A DNA stretch of 64,000 nt from Pseudomonas azotoformans (GCF_001579805.1 NZ_CP014546.1:1798001-1862000), one strand, 5' to 3'; shown: positions 1 to 9,750, numbered from the stretch's first letter. Program-made: numbers and translations. Notes: generated by a model from the letters alone, not told the origin.

Positions 1-1
1 C

Positions 2-814
2 TATGCCGAAGTCCTCGCCAAGCACCCCTATCCGGAGCCGGTCGCGCAACTGCTCGGGGAGCTGATGGCAGCGGCGGCGCTGCTGGTGGGTACCATGAAA
101 TTCGACGGGCTGCTGATCCTGCAGGCACGTTCCGAAGGCCCCGTGCCGATGCTGATGATCGAGTGCTCCAGCGAGCGCGAAATCCGTGGTTTGGCCCGTT
201 ACGAGGCCGACCAGATTGCCCCGGACGCCACCTTGTCCGACCTGATGGCCAACGGCGTGCTGGCGATCACCGTCGACCCCACCGAAGGCCAGCGCTACCA
301 GGGCATCGTCGACCTGGACGGCGAAACCCTGTCGGACTGTTTCACCAACTACTTCGTGATGTCCCAGCAGGTCGGCACCAAGTTCTGGCTCAACGCTGAC
401 GGCAAACGCGCCCGCGGCATGCTGTTGCAGCAATTGCCACCAGATCGCATCAAGGACGAAGACGAGCGCACCGACAGCTGGCGCAAGCTGACGGCCCTGG
501 CCGGCACCCTCACCGCTGAAGAGCAACTGGGCCTCGACAACGAAACCATCCTGCATCGCCTGTACCACGAAGAAGCCGTGCGACTGTTTGACGCACAAGG
601 CCTTCACTTCAATTGCAGTTGCTCGCGCGAGCGCTCGGCCAATGCCTTGGTCAGCCTCGGCCTGGAAGATGCGCAAAACCTGGTGGTAGAGCACGGCGGG
701 CACATCGAGATCGACTGCCAGTTCTGCAACGAGCGCTACCTGTTCGATGCGGCCGATGTCGCCCAATTGTTCGCCGGCGCAGGCATCGACACCCCTTCCG
801 ACACCCGCCACTAA
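2..814 (+). CDS. hslO: Hsp33 redox-regulated chaperone, 5' end outside window
   Basis: Cytoplasmic holdase chaperone that is switched on by oxidative unfolding. The reading frame is open from base 2, so the true start lies upstream; the first Met in the window (base 65) is internal. The C-terminal redox switch is visible as a CSC pair (FNCSCSRER) followed about 30 residues later by CQFC, the four zinc-binding cysteines of the Hsp33 family. The N-terminal part contains the usual Hsp33 substrate-binding fold sequence (for example GYARYEAD-like and [10 protein letters not shown] stretches). It is followed, 180 bases on, by pckA on the same strand, an arrangement common in pseudomonads. Family assignment is secure; only the N-terminus is missing. 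Confidence 0.95.
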   Translation, partial: YAEVLAKHPYPEPVAQLLGELMAAAALLVGTMKFDGLLILQARSEGPVPMLMIECSSEREIRGLARYEADQIAPDATLSDLMANGVLAITVDPTEGQRYQGIVDLDGETLSDCFTNYFVMSQQVGTKFWLNADGKRARGMLLQQLPPDRIKDEDERTDSWRKLTALAGTLTAEEQLGLDNETILHRLYHEEAVRLFDAQGLHFNCSCSRERSANALVSLGLEDAQNLVVEHGGHIEIDCQFCNERYLFDAADVAQLFAGAGIDTPSDTRH

Positions 815-993
815 AACGTTTAAGCACAGGTAAATCACCTGACAAACGCCGGATTAGCGCAGTTCTGACGGGAGGGCCCTACTCTTTTTGGGCTTTTCTG
901 GCATAATCCGGCCCACTTTTTTCGCGGTAGTAGTGCGCAACTTTCTACTACAAAACGTTTGGAGCACTCGGCCATAGGCCGACGGGGAACCTC

Positions 994-2535
994 ATGACGC
1001 AAGCCAACAACGCCGTATACACCGATCTGAGTGTTGACGATCTGGTTAAAGAAGCCCTGCAGCGTGGTGAAGGCGTGCTCGCCGATACTGGCGCGCTGGT
1101 CGTCGAAACCGGTCACCGTACTGGCCGTTCGCCGGTCGATCGTTTCATCGTTGAAGAGCCTTCCACCCAGGCTTCCATCGCCTGGGGCCCGATCAACCGC
1201 AAGTTCCCGGCCGACAAGTTCGATGCCCTGTGGGCTCGCGTCGAGGCCTTCAACAACGCGCAAGAGCATTTCGTTTCCCATGTTCACGTAGGGGCTGCCG
1301 AAGACCACTACCTGGCCGTGAAAATGACCACTCAGACTGCCTGGCAGAACCTGTTCGGTCGTTGCCTGTTCATCAACCCGGCCCAGTACAACCCGGCCGG
1401 TCGTGAAGAGTGGCAAGTGCTCAACGTGGCCAACTTCGAATGCGTGCCAGAGCGTGACGGCACCAACTCCGACGGTTGCGTGATCCTCAACTTCGCCCAG
1501 AAAAAAGTGCTGATCGCCGGCATGCGTTACGCCGGTGAGATGAAGAAAGCCATGTTCTCGGTGCAGAACTTCCTGCTGCCGGCTTCCGACGTGCTGCCAA
1601 TGCACTGCGCCGCCAACATCGGCGAAGCAGGCGACGTGACCCTGTTCTTCGGTCTGTCGGGCACCGGCAAAACCACCTTGTCCGCCGACGAAAGCCGTTA
1701 CCTGATCGGTGACGACGAACACGGCTGGGGCGAAGGCGTGGTGTTCAACATTGAAGGCGGTTGCTATGCCAAGTGCATCGACCTGTCCGAGAAGAACGAG
1801 CCGGTCATCTGGAAAGCCATCAAGCACGGCGCCGTGCTGGAAAACGTGGTGATCGACGAGGCCAAGCACGCCGACTACACCAACGTCAGCCTGACCCAGA
1901 ACAGCCGCGCGGCCTACCCGCTGGAGCACGTTGCCAAGCGTTCCGAGAAGAACCTGGGCGGCGAGCCAAACGCGGTAATCTTCCTGACCTGCGACCTGAC
2001 CGGCGTACTGCCGCCTGTGTCGATCCTCAGCGAAGAACAAGCGGCCTACCACTTCCTGTCCGGCTACACCGCACTGGTGGGCTCGACCGAAATGGGTTCC
2101 GGCGGCGGCATCAAGTCGACCTTCTCCACCTGCTTCGGCGCACCGTTCTTCCCGCGCCCGGCTGGCGAATACGCAGAGCTGCTGATCAAGCGCATCCGCG
2201 GCTTCGGCTCCAAGGTCTACCTGGTCAACACCGGCTGGACCGGCGGCGGCTACGGCGTCGGCAACCGCTTCAACATCCCGACCACTCGCGGCGTCATCGC
2301 AGCGATCCAGAGCGGCGCGTTGATCGGTGCCGAAACCGAACACCTAGACACCATCAACCTCGACGTGCCACTGGCCGTACCGGGCGTTGAAACCGGCCTG
2401 TTGAACCCACGTAACACCTGGGCTGACAAGGCTGCCTACGACGAAGCGGCGAAGGCACTGGCGGGTCTGTTCATCGAGAACTTCAAGAAGTTTGAAGTGA
2501 GCGATGCGATCAAGGCTGCGGGTCCTAAGTTGTAA
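994..2535 (+). CDS. pckA: phosphoenolpyruvate carboxykinase (ATP)
   Basis: Catalyses ATP-dependent decarboxylation of oxaloacetate to phosphoenolpyruvate, the first step of gluconeogenesis, in the cytoplasm. The protein is 513 residues, normal for the ATP-dependent family. The kinase P-loop [11 protein letters not shown] lies at about residues 220-230, followed by the metal/oxaloacetate region around [22 protein letters not shown]. The ATG at 994 has a GGGGA Shine-Dalgarno sequence 6-10 bases upstream. A strong terminator follows immediately, so it is probably monocistronic. The roughly 180-base leader between hslO and pckA should hold its promoter, but I could not pick a convincing -35/-10 pair there. 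Confidence 0.97.
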   Translation: MTQANNAVYTDLSVDDLVKEALQRGEGVLADTGALVVETGHRTGRSPVDRFIVEEPSTQASIAWGPINRKFPADKFDALWARVEAFNNAQEHFVSHVHVGAAEDHYLAVKMTTQTAWQNLFGRCLFINPAQYNPAGREEWQVLNVANFECVPERDGTNSDGCVILNFAQKKVLIAGMRYAGEMKKAMFSVQNFLLPASDVLPMHCAANIGEAGDVTLFFGLSGTGKTTLSADESRYLIGDDEHGWGEGVVFNIEGGCYAKCIDLSEKNEPVIWKAIKHGAVLENVVIDEAKHADYTNVSLTQNSRAAYPLEHVAKRSEKNLGGEPNAVIFLTCDLTGVLPPVSILSEEQAAYHFLSGYTALVGSTEMGSGGGIKSTFSTCFGAPFFPRPAGEYAELLIKRIRGFGSKVYLVNTGWTGGGYGVGNRFNIPTTRGVIAAIQSGALIGAETEHLDTINLDVPLAVPGVETGLLNPRNTWADKAAYDEAAKALAGLFIENFKKFEVSDAIKAAGPKL

Positions 2536-2550
2536 GATTCGAGCGTTGTG

Positions 2551-2581
2551 AAAAAGCCGCCTCTTGCAGGCGGCTTTTTTG
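2551..2581 (+). terminator. intrinsic terminator of pckA
   Basis: An 11-base stem (AAAAAGCCGCC paired with GGCGGCTTTTT) with a 7-base loop is followed by a T run, 15 bases past the pckA stop. The A run on the left makes it able to serve the convergent transporter gene on the minus strand too. Confidence 0.9.
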
Positions 2582-2592
2582 TGCGCGAACGC

Positions 2593-3456
2593 TTAGTCGG
2601 CGATGTGCAGAACCACCGCGCCGACCAGTACCAGCACAACCCCCACCACCTGCACCACCGACAACCGCTCCTTGAAAAACACAAACCCCAAAATCGCTGC
2701 AATCCCGCCTGACAACGTACTGATCACCGTCACCACCGACACCGACCCCGCCATCGCCCCCCAGGAAAACGCCGAGAACCCACCCAGGTTCATCAAGCTT
2801 GCACCGGTCAGCGTTGCGCAGTTTTTCAGCGGTGGGATTTTCAGGCCGTCCTTGATCTTCAGCACCATCACCACCAATACGCAGAGCCCCACCAGGTAAC
2901 CGAGCCACAGCGTGGTGATCGGTCCCAGCGCGGGCAGTGTGTAGCGGCCTTGCAGCCAGAAGCTGGTGCCGTACAGCAAGGCGGCGAGCATGGCGTAGGC
3001 GATCGACTGGCGAGGGTTGTTGTGGGGGACGCCGTTGTCTTTATGAATGCTGGAGAGGATCACGCCGATCACGCACACGGCGATGCAGCCCAGTTGCGTC
3101 AGGCTGATGTGCTCGCCGCTGGCCCAGGACAGCAAGGTGGTCACCACGCCGTAGGACGTCACCAGCGGCGCGACGATGGCGGCTTTGCCAAGGGCGAAGG
3201 CCTTGGACAGCGCCAGGGCGCCGGAGACGGTGAGCAGGGCGGCGGCGACGCCCAGCAGCCACACGCTCAGCGGGGCGTCGAGGGATTTGAGCAGCAAGCT
3301 TGGGAGAATGACCAGCAGCACAGTCATGATCAGGAAGCCGAGCGCTTGGCCGAAATACACCGCGCGTTTAACGCCCACGGCTCTGGCGTTGAGGCCCACG
3401 AGAAAATCCGTACCACCCCAGAGCAGGGCGGACAGCAGGCCCATTGTTACGTCCAT
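2593..3456 (-). CDS. EamA/DMT-superfamily inner-membrane transporter
   Basis: 287-residue, strongly hydrophobic protein with about ten predicted transmembrane helices in two similar halves, as in EamA/RhaT-type drug/metabolite transporters. It starts MDVTMGLLSALLWGGTDFL, where the N-terminal WGG(T/S) turn is typical of EamA repeat 1; the second repeat begins near residue 145 (IAYAMLAALLYGTSFWLQG). The ATG is preceded by AAGGA at a 7-base spacing. Substrate cannot be read from the sequence. It lies 17 bases downstream of the DUF1493 gene on the same strand, so the two may be co-transcribed. Confidence 0.85.
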   Translation of the reverse strand: MDVTMGLLSALLWGGTDFLVGLNARAVGVKRAVYFGQALGFLIMTVLLVILPSLLLKSLDAPLSVWLLGVAAALLTVSGALALSKAFALGKAAIVAPLVTSYGVVTTLLSWASGEHISLTQLGCIAVCVIGVILSSIHKDNGVPHNNPRQSIAYAMLAALLYGTSFWLQGRYTLPALGPITTLWLGYLVGLCVLVVMVLKIKDGLKIPPLKNCATLTGASLMNLGGFSAFSWGAMAGSVSVVTVISTLSGGIAAILGFVFFKERLSVVQVVGVVLVLVGAVVLHIAD

Positions 3457-3473
3457 GTAAGGTCCTTAGTGTT

Positions 3474-4106
3474 TCAGCTCAGGTTTTCCAGCGTCTGCGT
3501 GTCCCAGCTTTGAGTCTTGATGGCCAGGTAGAGCATGCCGAGGGTCAGCGGCACTTTTTCGCCGCGCCCCTTGGCGCGGCGTTTGAGAAACACATCGAAC
3601 ACCGGCGGGTTGAAGTAACGATAAGTGTCGAAGTCGCCCAGGTCGAGCGCGAATTCCTGCTCCAGGGCTTCCATCAGTTGCTTGGCCTCACTGCCGTCGC
3701 AGCCGAGGTCGAAGTTGATCGAGGTTTGCAGGCGGATCGTCTTGTGTTTGGGCAGGCCGATTTCTTCGTGCAGCAGTTGCAGGAGTTGCTGCATGACGGG
3801 GTCTTCGGGGAAGTTGGGCGCGAGGTTCATGGTGGGGGCACGCAGGAGTGGGTGATTAGCTTTTACTTTGCAATAGATATTCTGTGTGCTCAATAACCCA
3901 ATGCCTGTTACAAACACCGCTATAGGCAGACTTTCAAGCTGCGCTTCTCTCATCCATGAGGTGGCATGCAACAGAAGTATTGGGCCGGTTACCAAGAGGC
4001 AGAGCCCAACCCATCTTCTGAGTACGGGCGACTTTATTGCCCTGTCGATTATGGTAACCAGTGCGAGGAGGAGGGGCAGATAGATCCACTGGGTGTATTC
4101 GCTCAT
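3474..4106 (-). CDS. membrane-anchored DUF1493-family protein
   Basis: 210 residues. The first 80 or so carry two to three hydrophobic segments (about residues 7-24, 31-50 and 60-80). The soluble C-terminal half (about 95-195) matches the DUF1493 pattern, with LGCDGSEAKQLMEALEQEF followed by an acidic LDLGDFDTYRYFNP stretch. DUF1493 domains have an acyl-carrier-protein-like helical layout, but no DSL phosphopantetheine site is evident here, so carrier function is not supported. Enterobacterial relatives are usually small soluble proteins; the N-terminal membrane anchor is less usual. Function unknown. The transporter gene follows 17 bases downstream. Confidence 0.6.
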   Translation of the reverse strand: MSEYTQWIYLPLLLALVTIIDRAIKSPVLRRWVGLCLLVTGPILLLHATSWMREAQLESLPIAVFVTGIGLLSTQNIYCKVKANHPLLRAPTMNLAPNFPEDPVMQQLLQLLHEEIGLPKHKTIRLQTSINFDLGCDGSEAKQLMEALEQEFALDLGDFDTYRYFNPPVFDVFLKRRAKGRGEKVPLTLGMLYLAIKTQSWDTQTLENLS

Positions 4107-4372
4107 CGTCTTGGCCGCTCTGGAGCTGTAGAGCTCTCGCCGATATGTTGAGTCCTTTCGATGTTCAAAGGTATTTGCCGGGGGCTGTTGAAAGGGCGCT
4201 AGTTTCAGTCAGAGAAAGGTGAGTTTTGTAGAGGGGCGGGCAGGAGTTTTAAGCAGTTTCGGAAGGGGATGTCGAAGCGTTTGGAGGTTTCTTACAGGGC
4301 TTTCCGGGATTTGCGGCTTGCAGTGACTTAACAGCGAAACAGGTGAGTGGTGTGCGGCGAGCTGGCATGTGG

Positions 4373-4972
4373 TCAGTTGCCAACAGGCCGACTCACACAC
4401 CGCTCAAAAATCGCCTCCAACCCCCGGTAATCACACGCCACCGCATCAATATTCGCCGGTATCCACGCCGCGTGTTTCACCAGCCACCAGTTCACCGAAA
4501 ACCCGGCGTTGACGATGATCTGTTCGAACAAGATCCGTTGCGCCCGGCCGTTGCCTTCGCGGAAGGGGTGGATAACGTTGAGGTCGCCGTAGGCCTCGGC
4601 AATCTGTGTGATCAGCTCAGCCTGACTCACACCCACATACCAGTTCGCCTCTTGCATGCGCCGGATGATCTTCGCCGCTTCCGGCGGGATGCGTTCCGGG
4701 GTGCAGAACAGGGTGTCGCCTTTCTGGATGTTGACGCTGCGCAATTCGCCGGCCCAGTCGTAGAGGTCGCTGAACAGGGTGCGGTGGATGTGTTGCAGGC
4801 GGTCGAGGTCATAGGGCGGAGGGAAGAGCGGGAGGTTGCCTACGGCGATTTCGGATAATTCCCGCTCGGCTTGGTGCAAGCGGGCCTCGTCGTGCAAATC
4901 GAGGCGGTTGCGCAGCACGCTACTACCGGGATAGCAGTACGGATCCTGGCCCACCCCATATTTGTCGAGCAT
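4373..4972 (-). CDS. fic: Fic-domain AMPylating toxin
   Basis: 199-residue Fic-domain protein. The active-site loop HPFREGNGRAQR (residues 135-146, catalytic His135) is intact, so it should be competent to transfer AMP or another nucleotide to target hydroxyls. There is no inhibitory (S/T)xxxE(G/N) helix within the protein itself. That fits a class I Fic toxin whose inhibitor is a separate small protein, and such a gene overlaps its start by one base. Length and organisation match the Escherichia coli Fic/YhfG pair. The ATG at 4972 is directly coupled to the antitoxin stop codon (TGATG). Known class I targets include DNA gyrase and topoisomerase IV; the target here is not determinable from sequence. 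Confidence 0.93.
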   Translation of the reverse strand: MLDKYGVGQDPYCYPGSSVLRNRLDLHDEARLHQAERELSEIAVGNLPLFPPPYDLDRLQHIHRTLFSDLYDWAGELRSVNIQKGDTLFCTPERIPPEAAKIIRRMQEANWYVGVSQAELITQIAEAYGDLNVIHPFREGNGRAQRILFEQIIVNAGFSVNWWLVKHAAWIPANIDAVACDYRGLEAIFERCVSRPVGN

Positions 4973-5142
4973 CAGCGTGGCGTGTTGCGGTACTTGGCGA
5001 GGACGGCTTCGCGGGTCGGCAGGGGTTTGTCGACGTCGGCGGGTTGGGTGTCGAACCCTTCCAGGCGCAGGCTGGCCAGGTAATTGGAACGGCGGATCTT
5101 GTGGTAGTGATCCTGTTTTTGCTCAAACGTCGGTTCGCTCAT
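4972..5142 (-). CDS. yhfG: YhfG-family Fic antitoxin (FicA)
   Basis: A 56-residue protein, short enough to be missed by simple ORF length cut-offs, beginning MSEPTFEQKQDHYHKIRRSN. Residues 24-29 read SLRLEG, an exact match to the (S/T)xxxE(G/N) inhibitory helix that blocks the ATP gamma-phosphate site of class I Fic proteins. Its TGA overlaps the fic ATG by one base (TGATG), giving translational coupling with the antitoxin made first. An AGGAG-like Shine-Dalgarno sequence lies upstream of the ATG. The start, the motif and the position immediately 5' of fic together make the assignment strong. Confidence 0.9.
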   Translation of the reverse strand: MSEPTFEQKQDHYHKIRRSNYLASLRLEGFDTQPADVDKPLPTREAVLAKYRNTPR

Positions 5143-5216
5143 GGCAGCGTACTCCTGGGTAGCAAGGCTTTATTGTAGCGCAATGCTTCAGAGGGTAGGC
5201 CGGAGAAAAAATCACA

Positions 5217-6308
5217 TCAACGCGTCCCAGTGGGGGCATTGTCTGTTTGCGCAATGGCTACGGGACGCGAGGCTGCGTCGAGGTCCATCAACCCTCGGCC
5301 ATAGGCTTCGCTGTTGGCGTAGACACCCGTTCGATTCGCCGTACTGAGCAGGCGCTCACGCACTTGTTGCGGTGTCATCTCGGGAAAGCGACTCTGCAAT
5401 GCCGCCAAGGCACCACTGACCAACGCCGCGGCCGGCGAGGTGCCGGCGGTGGGTCCGTAGCTGCCATCCTTGTTGGTGGTCAGCAACCCAGCAGCACCAT
5501 CGCCTCCTGGCACCGCGATGCACCAGCGTGCCGCGAGGCCGCAATAATTGGATTTGAGATTGATGGCCGTGCCGTCGTTCTTGAGGGCCATGACGGCAAT
5601 CCAGCCTTTCTCCAGTTCCGGAACCAGCGCGGGTAGGCCGGGTTCGGCGAGTGGCTCACGCTTGACCTCGTTACCTGTTGAAAAGACGAATACAGCCCCT
5701 TCGCCCACTAGCTTTTTTGCCACGCCCAACGAGTCACCCATCAGGCGTTCGTAGATGGGAACCTCGTTGGTGTTGGCTTCAATGGGGTTCGCCCATGAGT
5801 TACTGAAAATGCGTGCCCCTTTGCTATAGGCCAGCTCCCAGGCCTGGGCGATTTCACTGTCGAAGTAGAACGGCTCCTTATCATCACCGAAACGCATGGG
5901 GATCAACTGGGCGTTGAAGGCGATGCCGTGGATGCCCTGGTCATTCTTGTTGGCGGCGAGAATGCCGGCCATCTGGGTGCCGTGGCCCTTGATGTCGAGG
6001 GTGCCGGGCTGCTGTGTCACAAAGTCATAGCCCGGATCGGCTACACGGCCGTAGAACTCGGGCAATGCCTGGTTGAGCCCAGAGTCGATCAGCGCGACTT
6101 TAACGCCCTGGCCAGTGCCACCCCGCGCGTAGAGGGAGGAGGCTTTGACAATGGGCAGGGCTTTTTGCTCGAAGTATTCGGGTGTTTCAAAACGCTGTGT
6201 ATCCGGTTCGGCAGGTATTGGGGCGGGGGCATTTGCACAGCCCAGCAGCAATAACGACAGCGTGAACACGACGAGGTGTTGCAGTGAAAACAGTGTGCAT
6301 CGAGACAT
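5217..6308 (-). CDS. S8 subtilisin-like serine protease, predicted lipoprotein
   Basis: 363 residues. An N-terminal hydrophobic segment ends in the lipobox LLGC (Cys24), so it is predicted to be lipid-anchored in the envelope. The catalytic triad of the S8 family can be seen: Asp75 in ALIDSGLN, His109 in GHGTQMAGI and Ser291 in AGTSPAAALVSGA. The oxyanion Asn is plausibly in SNSWANP (about 170-174). A compact protease with no extra C-terminal domain. No dedicated partner gene sits next to it. Substrate unknown. Confidence 0.9.
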   Translation of the reverse strand: MSRCTLFSLQHLVVFTLSLLLLGCANAPAPIPAEPDTQRFETPEYFEQKALPIVKASSLYARGGTGQGVKVALIDSGLNQALPEFYGRVADPGYDFVTQQPGTLDIKGHGTQMAGILAANKNDQGIHGIAFNAQLIPMRFGDDKEPFYFDSEIAQAWELAYSKGARIFSNSWANPIEANTNEVPIYERLMGDSLGVAKKLVGEGAVFVFSTGNEVKREPLAEPGLPALVPELEKGWIAVMALKNDGTAINLKSNYCGLAARWCIAVPGGDGAAGLLTTNKDGSYGPTAGTSPAAALVSGALAALQSRFPEMTPQQVRERLLSTANRTGVYANSEAYGRGLMDLDAASRPVAIAQTDNAPTGTR

Positions 6309-6472
6309 CCACGACTCCTTGTCGGGGGTAGGTGATCTGGCGTGTTACTGTCTGCGTTTTTGCGCGGGCTTGCTGGTTTTCTCTGTATCAGTTTGTAGCG
6401 TTTATCCCCGACCTTTTCTTGATCGCTGATCTATGTTTTTGATTCCTTCAGCGGTCAACGGAGTGACAGCCT

Positions 6473-8410
6473 ATGCACGACACCCTCCAGCAGGTTTTTG
6501 GTTATCCACAGTTTCGCCTGGGTCAGGAAGAGACGGTCAGCGCCGTGCTGGCCGGCCGTTCGGCAGCGGCTATTTTTCCAACGGGGTCGGGCAAGTCCCT
6601 GTGTTATCAGCTGTCGGCGGTGCTGCTGCCGCACCTGACGCTGGTGGTGTCACCGCTGTTGGCGCTGATGCAGGACCAACTGGGTTTCTTGCAGCGCCAC
6701 GGTATTTCGGCGGGCAGTATCGATTCGGCCCAGAGCCGCGAGGACGCCAATGACGTGATGGCCCGCGCGCGTTCCGGCGAGTTGAAGATCCTGATGATTT
6801 CTGTTGAGCGCCTGAAGAACGAGCGCTTTCGTAACTTCCTGCAAAGCGTGCAGATCTCGCTGTTGGTGGTGGACGAGGCGCACTGTATTTCCGAGTGGGG
6901 CCACAACTTCCGTCCGGACTATTTGAAGCTGCCGGACTACCAGCGTCAGTTCAATATCCCACAAGCGCTGCTGTTGACGGCTACAGCGACGCCCAAGGTG
7001 ATTGCCGACATGCAGGCGAAGTTCGCCATTGCACCGGACGATGTGGTCACCACGGGCTTTTACCGGCCCAATCTCAACCTGTTGGTGGAGCCGGTCAGCG
7101 GTGCGGACAAGCGTCGACGGTTGGTGCAATGGATGGGCGAGCGTGCCGATCAGCCGAGCATCGTCTACGTCACCCTGCAGAAAACCGCCGAGCAGATTGC
7201 CGAGCATTTGAACCGCAACGGCATCCAGGCCGAGGCCTATCACGCCGGTTTGCCTCACGATAAACGCGAGGGTATCCAGCAGCGTTTCATGGGCGGGCGC
7301 TCCAATTGCATCGTCGCCACCATCGCGTTTGGCATGGGCATCGACAAAAGTGATATCCGCAATGTGGTGCACTTCGACCTGCCCAAGTCCATCGAGAACT
7401 ACAGCCAGGAAATCGGCCGCGCGGGGCGTGATGGGCAACCGTCCGATTGCCTGGTATTGGCCAACCGCGACAGCCTCAATGTGCTGGAAAACTTCGTGTA
7501 CGGCGATACACCGGAGCAGGAGGGCATTCGCCGGGTGCTCGACGAGTTGCAGGCCGCGCGAGGCGATGGGCAGTGGGAGTTTTTGCTCAGGTCTTTGTCG
7601 GACCACAGCAACATCCGCGAGCTGCCGTTGAAGACGCTGCTGGTGCAGTTGGAGCTCAAGGGCGTGATTGCGCCGCGTTATGCGTTTTATGCCGAGTACC
7701 GTTTCAAGTACCTGATCGAACCCGAGGCTTTGCTCGCGCGTTTTACGGGTGAGCGGCAGCAGTTTGTCGCGGCGATCATCCAGGTGTGCAAGCGGGCCAA
7801 GACTTGGGCGACGGTGGATTTCGACGCGCTTTATCAACAGCACAATGCCGAGCGTAGCCGGGTGGTGAAAGCGCTGGACTACTTCCAGGAGCAAGGCCTG
7901 ATCGAGCTTGAGAGCAAGCAGATGACCGAGGTCTACAGCTTGCTTGATACCGAGTTTGACCCTGATGTCATGAGCAAAGAGTTATACACAGGCTTCAAGC
8001 AGCATGAGGTAGGTGAGGTCGCACGGATTCACGCCATGCTCGATCTGTTCGCCACCGAACACTGCCTGGGTCAACGCCTGGCGCAGTATTTCGGCGATGA
8101 AAACGCGCCCCAGCGTTGCGGGCATTGCTCGGTGTGCCACGGCCATGTTGCGCACCTTCCGCCGCCGCCAGGTTTGCCGCCGCTTGTGGATAAAAACTTC
8201 ATGGGGCTGTGCGGTGATTTTATCCACAGGCATCATGAACACACCGGCCACTTGCCTGGGGCGGAACGCCTGACGCGTTTCCTTGGCGGCATCAGCGTGC
8301 CGTTGTTTACCAAGTTGAAAGCACGGGGCATTCCGGGTTTTGCTGCGTTGGAGGATTATCCGTACGCCGAGGTCCGCGAGTGGGCCCAGGCCCATCTGAA
8401 TGACCTGTAA
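6473..8410 (+). CDS. RecQ-family ATP-dependent DNA helicase
   Basis: 645-residue superfamily 2 helicase. Walker A is [13 protein letters not shown] (near residue 35) and the Walker B box is DEAH in [16 protein letters not shown], with the aromatic-rich RecQ loop following. Motifs V and VI are also present ([32 protein letters not shown]). A zinc-binding cluster comes late in the protein ([11 protein letters not shown], near residue 550). It lacks a clear HRDC domain, so it is a short RecQ-like enzyme rather than the canonical RecQ. GGAG lies 9 bases before the ATG. It is followed by a thioesterase gene 22 bases downstream. Confidence 0.9.
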   Translation: MHDTLQQVFGYPQFRLGQEETVSAVLAGRSAAAIFPTGSGKSLCYQLSAVLLPHLTLVVSPLLALMQDQLGFLQRHGISAGSIDSAQSREDANDVMARARSGELKILMISVERLKNERFRNFLQSVQISLLVVDEAHCISEWGHNFRPDYLKLPDYQRQFNIPQALLLTATATPKVIADMQAKFAIAPDDVVTTGFYRPNLNLLVEPVSGADKRRRLVQWMGERADQPSIVYVTLQKTAEQIAEHLNRNGIQAEAYHAGLPHDKREGIQQRFMGGRSNCIVATIAFGMGIDKSDIRNVVHFDLPKSIENYSQEIGRAGRDGQPSDCLVLANRDSLNVLENFVYGDTPEQEGIRRVLDELQAARGDGQWEFLLRSLSDHSNIRELPLKTLLVQLELKGVIAPRYAFYAEYRFKYLIEPEALLARFTGERQQFVAAIIQVCKRAKTWATVDFDALYQQHNAERSRVVKALDYFQEQGLIELESKQMTEVYSLLDTEFDPDVMSKELYTGFKQHEVGEVARIHAMLDLFATEHCLGQRLAQYFGDENAPQRCGHCSVCHGHVAHLPPPPGLPPLVDKNFMGLCGDFIHRHHEHTGHLPGAERLTRFLGGISVPLFTKLKARGIPGFAALEDYPYAEVREWAQAHLNDL

Positions 8411-8432
8411 ACCCATTTCACGAGACTTGCCC

Positions 8433-8864
8433 ATGTCTGATTCAGTGCCACAACGCGCCGATTACCCGCACTTCCAGCCGATCATTACGCGCTGGCACGA
8501 CAACGATGTGTATGGTCATGTGAACAACGTGACGTACTACAGCTTTTTCGACACGGCGGTGAATACCTACCTGATTGAGCAAGGTGGGCTGGATATTCAT
8601 GACGGTGAAGTGGTGGGATTCGTGGTGAGTTCGGCGTGCGATTATTTCGCGTCGATTGCCTTTCCCGAACGCATCGAGATCGGCTTGCGGGTAGGCAAGC
8701 TGGGCAATAGCTCAGTGCAGTACGAATTGGCGGTGTTCAAGCAGGGCGAAGAAGAGGCCTGTGCGGCGGGGCGCTTTGTGCATGTGTTTGTGGAGCGGGG
8801 TTCGAACCAGCCGGTGACGATTCCGGGGATGTTGCGCGAGGCGTTGCAGCGGTTGGTGGTGTAG
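8433..8864 (+). CDS. hotdog-fold acyl-CoA thioesterase
   Basis: 143 residues from the ATG at 8433. An in-frame ATG at 8400 overlaps the helicase stop but adds an unconserved-looking leader, so I prefer 8433. The N-terminal signature [16 protein letters not shown], with the catalytic Asp ahead of YGHVNN, is that of the 4-hydroxybenzoyl-CoA thioesterase/YbgC hotdog family. Such enzymes hydrolyse short or branched acyl-CoAs in the cytoplasm; the substrate is not predictable here. Only 22 bases separate it from the helicase gene, so co-transcription is likely. Confidence 0.85.
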   Translation: MSDSVPQRADYPHFQPIITRWHDNDVYGHVNNVTYYSFFDTAVNTYLIEQGGLDIHDGEVVGFVVSSACDYFASIAFPERIEIGLRVGKLGNSSVQYELAVFKQGEEEACAAGRFVHVFVERGSNQPVTIPGMLREALQRLVV

Positions 8865-8889
8865 GCGCGAACGCCTACACCCTCAGGCC

Positions 8890-9369
8890 TTAGCGGTGAC
8901 GGTAGTGATGCTTGTTCTTGCGATGGCCATAGGCATGACCGCGGCCACGGTGATCATCGCGGTCATAGCGACGGTTATCACGCCCACGGGAGCGACGATC
9001 ATCGTCATCGCTCTTGTTGCCCATGTAGTTACCCAACGCGCCACCAGCACCGCCGCCGGCCGCTGAGCCGATCAGTGCGCCAGTGCTGCCGCCGACACTG
9101 CGGCCCACCACGTTGCCACCGGCCGCGCCCAAGGCGCCACCAATGGCCGCTTCGCCACGGCTGCGTTTGTCCGCACCCACCGCGCTGCCGCCTGCGCCGC
9201 CCAGGGCTGCGCCGATGGTCGAGCCGGTGTTGCCGCCGATCGACTGGCCGACTACCGAACCTAGAACCCCGCCCAATGCGCCGCCCACACCGGCTTCGGT
9301 GGTGCCACCGGCCATGGCTGCGCCACTGACCAGGCCAAGGGACAACAAGAGAATCGAGGAGAACTTCAT
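8890..9369 (-). CDS. glycine-zipper envelope protein
   Basis: 159 residues from MKFSSILLLSLGLVSGAAMA, a clear signal peptide; a longer upstream reading frame exists but would bury that signal. The middle is a run of GxxxG repeats (GGALGGVLGSVVGQSIGGN-like units) of the glycine-zipper 2TM type, expected to pack in or against a membrane. The tail after about residue 125 is hydrophilic, with D/R/H-rich sequence ending in HHYRHR. Function unknown. It converges on the thioesterase gene, with 25 bases between the stops. Confidence 0.75.
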   Translation of the reverse strand: MKFSSILLLSLGLVSGAAMAGGTTEAGVGGALGGVLGSVVGQSIGGNTGSTIGAALGGAGGSAVGADKRSRGEAAIGGALGAAGGNVVGRSVGGSTGALIGSAAGGGAGGALGNYMGNKSDDDDRRSRGRDNRRYDRDDHRGRGHAYGHRKNKHHYRHR

Positions 9370-9529
9370 TAGGGGAGACCTCAAGGGGATGACGGCGCGA
9401 TCCTGAGGCTGTATCGGGGTGGTGACAATAGAAATCCGACCAGTAACACGAGTTGTACACAATTCGCTAAGTTACTGTTTTTGTTGGGGAACTTAAGTCG
9501 TTTTTGTGAGTCTTTAACTACTTCGGAAT

Positions 9530-9559
9530 GGCCGCTTTTATGCAAAAGCGGCCTTTTTT
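9530..9559 (+). terminator. intrinsic terminator without an obvious upstream gene
   Basis: Perfect 10-base stem GGCCGCTTTT/AAAAGCGGCC with loop ATGC and six Ts. It points along the plus strand, but no plus-strand gene ends nearby: the glycine-zipper gene is transcribed away from it and the nearest plus-strand gene ends 660 bases upstream. The A-rich left arm is too interrupted to serve as a good minus-strand terminator for ydeP, which lies on the other side. It sits in the 381-base gene-free stretch 9370-9750 together with a REP pair, and may end a small RNA. Confidence 0.7.
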
Positions 9560-9573
9560 GTGCCCGGGATTCC

Positions 9574-9705
9574 TGTGGCGAGCGGGCTTGCCCCGCGTTG
9601 GGCTGCGAAGCAGTCCTGAAACAGGCCACGGATTCTTTCAGTCAGACTGCGGCGGTTTTATTGGGCGGCTGCGCCCCCCAACGCGGGGCAAGCCCGCTCG
9701 CCACA
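9574..9705. repeat. REP doublet (REPIN-like) of P. fluorescens type
   Basis: Positions 9574-9602 and 9677-9705 form a perfect 29-base inverted repeat around the core GCGAGCGGGCTTGCCCCGCG, separated by 74 bases. The core is the GC-rich palindromic REP sequence scattered through P. fluorescens genomes and mobilised by RAYT transposases. No RAYT gene is present in the window. The pair lies between ydeP's 3' end and the terminator at 9530. Confidence 0.8.
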
Positions 9706-9750
9706 ACAGCCAGCTCACTACAACAAACCTGCCCAGCGCAACAGTCTTGA

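Noticed and set aside
835..2343. Long minus-strand frame opposite pckA
   Set aside because: Antisense shadow of a GC-rich gene; pckA has family motifs and this frame has none.
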